The position numbers were made by a program, and so were the translations under genes. A stretch of 64,000 nucleotides of DNA, taken from assembly GCF_030272615.1 (NCBI RefSeq), contig NC_081410.1:226291415-226355414 (forward strand), written 5' to 3'. Source of the DNA: Cryptomeria japonica. Its lineage: Eukaryota > Streptophyta > Pinopsida > Cupressales > Cupressaceae. The first letter of the stretch is position 1; each line of letters begins with the position of its first letter. This document shows, piece after piece, positions 59,337-64,000 of this stretch. Below the pieces are notes generated by a model that saw nothing but the letters and a program-made list of their open reading frames with translations, was not told the DNA's origin and did not search any database.

Positions 59337-61176
59337 GTTATTGCAGACCAACTTGCTGAAGCTCCACTTGAAGACGATCAACCCCTGCATATAGAATTCC
59401 CAGATGAATCAATCATGCACCTTACTGAACAATCATGGAAGATGTTCTTTGATGTGTCTTTCACTCAACATGGCTCTGGTGTTGGGATACTTTTTATTAC
59501 TCCCCAGAAATACTCAATTCCAAAAGCTTACAAGATTCTCTTCCCTTGCACAAACAACATTGTGGAATATGAAGCTTTGGTAAATGGGATCAAGCTGGCC
59601 ATCGAGTGGAAGATTGTTGAATTACACATCTATGGAGATTCTCAACTCATTATCAACTAGATCAATGATCTATATCAGATGAGAGATGAGAAAATGATGC
59701 CTTATAAGAGGATGGTGGATGACCTCAAACAATATTTTACCTCTGTATCATTTCAGCAGATACCCAAAACAACAATTAGAGTAGCGGATGCAATGGCCAC
59801 TTTGGCATCTATACCACAGCTATAGGAGTCTAATTTTTGTTTTGAATTTCTGGTGGAAGAGTTACATTACCCTGCCTATGATTCTCCTGAGTCCCAGGTA
59901 GTATATTCTATTATTAGACATGACTCATCTTGTTATAGCCATATTTACTCTTACCTGTGTGACCAAGTTGTCCCTGCCAATCTTTCCCGAAACAAAAAAA
60001 GAGGCCTAATCCAAAATGCGTCATGGTACGTCATCATTGCTAACGACCTATTCAAGCGTGGTTTAGATAATACTTTGCTTAGATTTCTAGAAACTGAGGA
60101 GTCCCAATGCGCATTATCCGAAGTTCATGAAGGTGTTTGTGGGTCTTATTCGAATGGTCTAACTTTAGTGCAAAAACTAATAAGGGCTGGCTACTACTAG
60201 CCAGACATGGAGAAGGAAGCCATAAAATTTGCTAAAACCTGTGAAAAGTGTCAGTTGCATGGGCACCTTATACATGCTCCGGCAAGGGATCTCATACCCT
60301 TTGTGACACATTGGCCCTTCCAATAGTGGGTGTTCGATCTGATAGGCCAAATATATCCTGCGTCATCTAATGGACATAAATTTATTATCATTGCCAATGA
60401 GTACTTCACTAAGTGGGTAGAAGTGGTTCTGCTCATCAAGGCAACCAACAAACAAGTAGATCTCTTTATTCTTAATTATATCATCTGCAAGTATGGTATA
60501 CCTTCGTCCATTATAATTGACAATGGAGGATAGTTCAAGAACAAAGATCCGGATGAACTCTATGAGAAATTTAAAATCAAGCAACACTGGTCCTTAGTAT
60601 ATTACCCTCAAGGTAATGGACAAGCAGAGGCATCTATCAAAAACCTACTGACTATCTTGCACAAAACCGTGAACAAATTTGGGAAGGATTGGCATCTGTA
60701 GCTCAATCCTGCATTATGGGCTTATAGAACAAGTATTAGAACACCTACTGGGGCTACACCTTTCTCTTTGGTGTATGGGTCCAAGGCAGTATTATCTATT
60801 GAGGTATAAATACCATCCCTAAGAGTTTCCTTGCAAGGTCTTATTACTGATGAAGATTATGAAATATCTAGGTTCCAAGAGCTTGAATTGCTGGATGAGC
60901 ATCGGCAAGTGGCGTTTGATCATCTTAGAGTGTATCAAAAGAGAATGTAGCAAGAAAGTTTGACACCGAGAATTTCAGGTTGGTGACTTAGTTCTAAGAG
61001 AGAATCCTAAAAATCAACAGTTTCAAGATAACAAAGGGAAGTTTGAACCCAACTGGTTGGGTCCCTATATCGTTACTACAACTTTTGGCTCTGGTGCTTA
61101 TCAACTCTCAACATAGGAAGGAGAATAGCTCCGCGAACCAATTAACACCATCCATCTGAAGAAATTTTTTACCTAA
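59337..61176 (+). pseudogene. Tat second RNase H and integrase
   Basis: A second RNase H fold begins near 59430: WKMFFDVSFTQHGSGVGILF, NNIVEYEALVNGIKLAIEWK and IYGDSQLIIN, matching the extra RNase H of the Tat clade. Integrase: zinc domain near 60115-60260 with EVHEGVCGSYSNG (second His read as Tyr) and CEKCQLHG; core with VFDLIGQIYP (Asp), IIDNGG (Asp) and GNGQAEASIKNLL (Glu); C-terminus FQVGDLVLREN, FEPNWLGPYIV and INTIHLKKFFT to TAA 61174. A frame change lies near 60955. Stops at 59658, 59823, 60198, 60324, 60531, 60699, 60807 and 60948, mostly TAG. Confidence 0.85.
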
Positions 61177-61207
61177 ATATTCTCTGCTCCAGCAGCTTAT
61201 ACAACGG

Positions 61208-61390
61208 AAAAAGTCCTAAACAAAATCATAAAAAATCAGAAAAAGTCCTGAAGAAAATCATAAAAAATCAGAAAAAGTCCTAAAGAAAATCATTAAAAAA
61301 AAAGAAAAAGTCTTGAAGAAATCCTAAAAAATCAAAAAAAGTCCTGAAAAAATTCGAAAAAAAAAAGAAAAAATTCAAAAAAAAAAAAAA
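61208..61390. repeat. A-rich tandem repeats, ~34-bp unit, about five copies
   Basis: AAAAAGTCCTGAAGAAAATC followed by ATAAAAAATCAG recurs at about 61208, 61242, 61276, 61310 and 61337, becoming poly-A by 61390. It lies directly after pol and could include a polypurine-rich tract. Confidence 0.75.
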
Positions 61391-61399
61391 AGATGCCCT

Positions 61400-61476
61400 G
61401 GTGAAAACCTAGTAAACAGGCACCTTGGTGAGGAAAAAAAAGTGAATGTCTTCCATGCGGGTGAAAACCTAGTAAA
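61400..61476. repeat. direct repeat GGTGAAAACCTAGTAAA
   Basis: The 17-mer occurs at 61400-61416 and 61460-61476, 60 bp apart, each followed by a GCACC/GCGCC-like stretch. Such CCTGGTGAAAACC segments are typical just downstream of pol in Tat elements. Confidence 0.75.
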
Positions 61477-62869
61477 TAAGCGCCTCTTGTACTCAAGTGC
61501 TCCATCTATCAACGCAATGTTGGCATTCCCGCTTTCATGCATCTTTACTTTCGCTTGTACATATTTTAGTCACTTTGGTGACATCCTAGTTCGCTGGAAC
61601 CCTCATGGCTTGAAACTAATCAATGTCCTAGTCTTAGGTTAATCAAACGAGCACATTACATGTCCTAAGCAGTATCAACCAAGTCAACCTTATGTTAGTG
61701 AAACCTGGTCATCCACTCCGAGTCAGTTACCTGTCTCCTGACTACTAAAGAGTTTTATCACTGAGTAAACAAGCAAAACAACATAACAGAAAACAATCAC
61801 TAAACTATTTGAGCTATGCATGGAAATTTTCTTTGTGTGCTGTCTTTTATATTGGTTTTCGATTATTATCCCTCTGAGTAACTCGAGGAAGTCTATCTTG
61901 ACTAAGAGGAGCAAAGATTGGGGGCATAATATTTTCTTGTTTTATGCTTGTAGGAATGATCCCAATGATCTGGAAACATCTAAATTAGCTGGGTGTCTAT
62001 GATAAGAGCCTTCACATCAAGGTGGAATCGCCTCACATACCTCGACTCCGCTTATTTGAATACTACAGGGAGGTCCATATCATTTATTTGTTCATTTTGA
62101 GGGAATTTCTTTATCATGCAATCTGAGTCCCTACGAAATCTGTCCAAGGATATGAATGAAAAAGGTCATTGTGGACAAGATCCTTAATATTGCACATGAA
62201 AAGAAAGGAACTCTACTCTGCCTGCTATAATTTTACAACGCTCAATGATGACAATTAAGATGTTCAAAGTCTAGTGACTAGGTTTAGGTTGCATCTCATT
62301 TTGCATTTCATCCTGCATTTTGTGCATTTAGAGTGATTTTGGTATGACAACAATGATCTCTTTGTCTTTTGCATGAGAGTCGGGAGCGTCATCATTTCTT
62401 CGCTAAGTGGTCTCTTTTCATCATTTCTCTGATTGAGTACTTGTGTTTTGAGATGTTAGCTGCATACATGAGCATTTAATATAGCTTCATACATTCACTA
62501 TCATTCATTTGCATTCATATTATTGCATAGAAAAATGAAAACATTGCATTAGTCATTACTCATTTGCATTATCATTTATTTGCATATGAAAAGAAACAAA
62601 AATAGACATCCATTATCATTTGCATTCATATATTCATGCTGAAAAGAAATGTATACATATAGAATAAAGCATATAAAAGACATCGCATAAGCAAATTTAT
62701 GCAAGTATGATGAAGTCAAATCGGATCTCATATATATATCATGTCAAGTCTCAAGGTACAAAATGATGTCAAAAGACATATACAAACTCCCATCGGAGAA
62801 AGAATCGTATAAGCTACAAAAATGGGTGTGTCTACAAAAAAATATCCGAGCTACAAAAAAGGAAATCAT
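61477..62869 (+). other. 3' non-coding region of the Tat element
   Basis: No sense coding frame or LTR start. ATTTGCATTCAT-like words recur at about 62509-62640 (at least five). The region separates pol from the antisense ORF. Confidence 0.55.
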
Positions 62870-64000
62870 CTAGCTCGCTCCCTCTCCCTCATCGTCTAGT
62901 GGTGGAGGAGGAGCCTGATGTCCAGGATCCTAATGAGGTTCCTGCACTCCCTCTGACCGTGTCATGTATTGTGAGTAGGGTATCACCTACTGAGCAACAG
63001 TAACTGCAACACTATATGCTGCAACATAGTAAGATGCCCTACTAGACTAGTGAAGGACCTCCTATCGCAGGGGCTCTATCTTTGCTCTCATCTCCACTCT
63101 CAGTGCTGCAATCTGACGATCACGCTCAATCCTCACCTCGATGATTTGGTGATCATGCTCAGTCCTCATCTTGGCTAGCTGTCGGTCTCACTCTGCCAGC
63201 TGAGTTTGAGCCACTATCAACTATGACTGTAGCTCTACCAATTGACCATCATTGACCATCTAGCCATCTGTCCCCTACTCTCTCGTAGGCCCGCCATCTC
63301 CACCTCCACCCCCATCTCCACCTCCACCTCTAGCTCCACCCTTCTCCTCCCTTCACTGCCAAACCTGCCTAGGTGCTGCTCGCTCCTCCTCTGTCCCACC
63401 CAATCTCACACCCACTCCTCCTAGGGATCCACCTTCACCCCTCTACTATCCTCCCTCAGCTGGCACCCTGCTACTGCTAGCACCTGGATCACCATTACCC
63501 CGTCATGGAGCCTCAACTCTTTATGCCTAACCCTGTCTCTGGCCCTGTCCTTGCGCTGGTGCAGGGGCATCATCCTCAACATCCTCAATATGAGGAGCCT
63601 GCTCACCTGGATTTGTAAAACGTGGGAATGGATGCTGCTAAAAATGATCTCTATATTGGGGCAATACCCCCGCATCCGCTACATCATCCAAATAATCCCA
63701 CCTCAGGCGGTGTAACCCTATCAACTACTGCATCGCCAAAGCGTATGATAACCATGGAGACCATCTCTGTCTCTCCTGATCAGCATACCAAGCATAAGCT
63801 GTATACTCCCATGAGATCTCTTGAGGCCGGCCATACTACCTCATCACCCGAGAAATGATGAATCACTCCATAATGGTCTGTGATCTCTTGATCAGTGGGC
63901 GTGTAATAAATAGGTCCCTGCAGACTAGCCGCCAGTCATCCCAGGGCTCCAAACCTCTGTACGGTCTCCATACAATGGCTATCAGGTCATCTAGCTGCCC
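62870..64000 (-). pseudogene. antisense plant-mobile-domain-like ORF in the Tat element (partial)
   Basis: One minus-strand frame spans all 377 codons from the window edge to TAG 62872-62870. The first ~130 residues resemble the C-terminal part of the plant mobile domain (PMD, MAIN/MAIL1 family): LDDLIAIVWRPYRGLEPWDD, ISRVMR-YGRPQEI and LIGLHRLRWDYLDDV. Then come an acidic Pro/Gln stretch, a Gly-rich linker (about 63400-63290), a heptad-like coiled coil (RTEHDHQIIEVRIERDRQIA near 63140) and an acidic end (LDDEGEGAS). About 20 stops, mostly TAG, interrupt it. The N-terminal part lies outside the window. PMD proteins act in plant silencing pathways and occur in transposons; a function here is inference. 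Confidence 0.75.

Larger units (their letters stand above)
50118..64000 (+). mobile_element. Tat-clade Ty3/gypsy retrotransposon, 3' end outside window
   Basis: 5' LTR, Lys-tRNA-type primer site, ~2.2-kb leader, gag-pol in one frame, a repeat-rich 3' region and an antisense accessory ORF. The second RNase H domain after the first and the antisense ORF between pol and the 3' LTR are traits of the Tat clade. No second copy of the LTR start TGTAATACCC is seen by 64000, so the 3' LTR lies beyond. It inserted into the gag at 47922-50117. Confidence 0.85.

Noticed and set aside
61208-61390. Regular short repeats that could suggest a CRISPR array
   Set aside because: Units are contiguous A-rich tandem repeats without unique spacers, inside a plant retrotransposon.
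63242-63424. Ser/Pro/Thr-rich plus-strand ORF
   Set aside because: It is the opposite strand of the Gly-rich linker of the mobile-domain-like ORF, which has the better evidence.
1-64000. tRNA, rRNA or intact host protein-coding genes
   Set aside because: None seen on reading both strands; only primer-site sequences complementary to tRNA ends were found.

Overview
This is plant nuclear DNA made almost entirely of old, nested retrotransposons. I see no intact host gene, tRNA, rRNA or CRISPR array. The plant assignment rests on chromovirus, Tat-type and Sirevirus-like LTR elements, L1-type LINEs with a DUF4283-like ORF1, primer sites matching plant initiator-Met and Lys tRNAs, and a plant-mobile-domain-like reading frame. 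The long LTRs and heavy stop-codon decay suggest a large, slowly purged genome such as a gymnosperm; that is inference only.

Layout: (1) 1-4694, minus: Ty1/copia element with decayed pol, gag, primer site and 5' LTR; it runs off the left edge. (2) 5485-20647, minus: Ty3/gypsy chromovirus (gag, PR-RT-RNase H-integrase-chromodomain) with ~3.5-kb LTRs. Its right LTR carries an internal duplication and a 2.7-kb solo LTR of a related subfamily with a perfect 5-bp target duplication. (3) 20648-24146, plus: a LINE abutting that LTR, cut at both ends. (4) 25261-29410, plus: a second LINE, interrupted by (5) 29411-34455, minus: a Sirevirus-like element with one LTR, a cluster of polypurine tracts, a ~1,050-codon ORF of unknown function and a zinc-knuckle gag, but no pol. 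(6) 34456-37356: unassigned DNA with tandem repeats and a weak exon-like stretch. (7) 37357-41300, plus: a second copy of the pol-less element (LTR, primer site, gag, same unknown ORF). (8) 41298-50117, plus: degenerate tandem repeats, a ~1,200-codon unrecognised ORF, two tRNA-Arg-type primer-site-like sequences and a Ty3/gypsy gag, interrupted by (9) 50118-64000, plus: a Tat-clade Ty3/gypsy element with 5' LTR, Lys-tRNA primer site, a gag-PR-G-patch-RT-RNase H-second RNase H-integrase polyprotein and, on the opposite strand downstream of pol, a plant-mobile-domain-like ORF running off the right edge.

Nearly every coding region is broken by nonsense codons, so these are fossils entered as pseudogenes. 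The most unusual points are the two copies of a gag-plus-unknown-ORF element without pol, the antisense mobile-domain ORF in the Tat element, the large unrecognised ORF before a gypsy gag, and an ATGA stop/start overlap shared by both LINEs.
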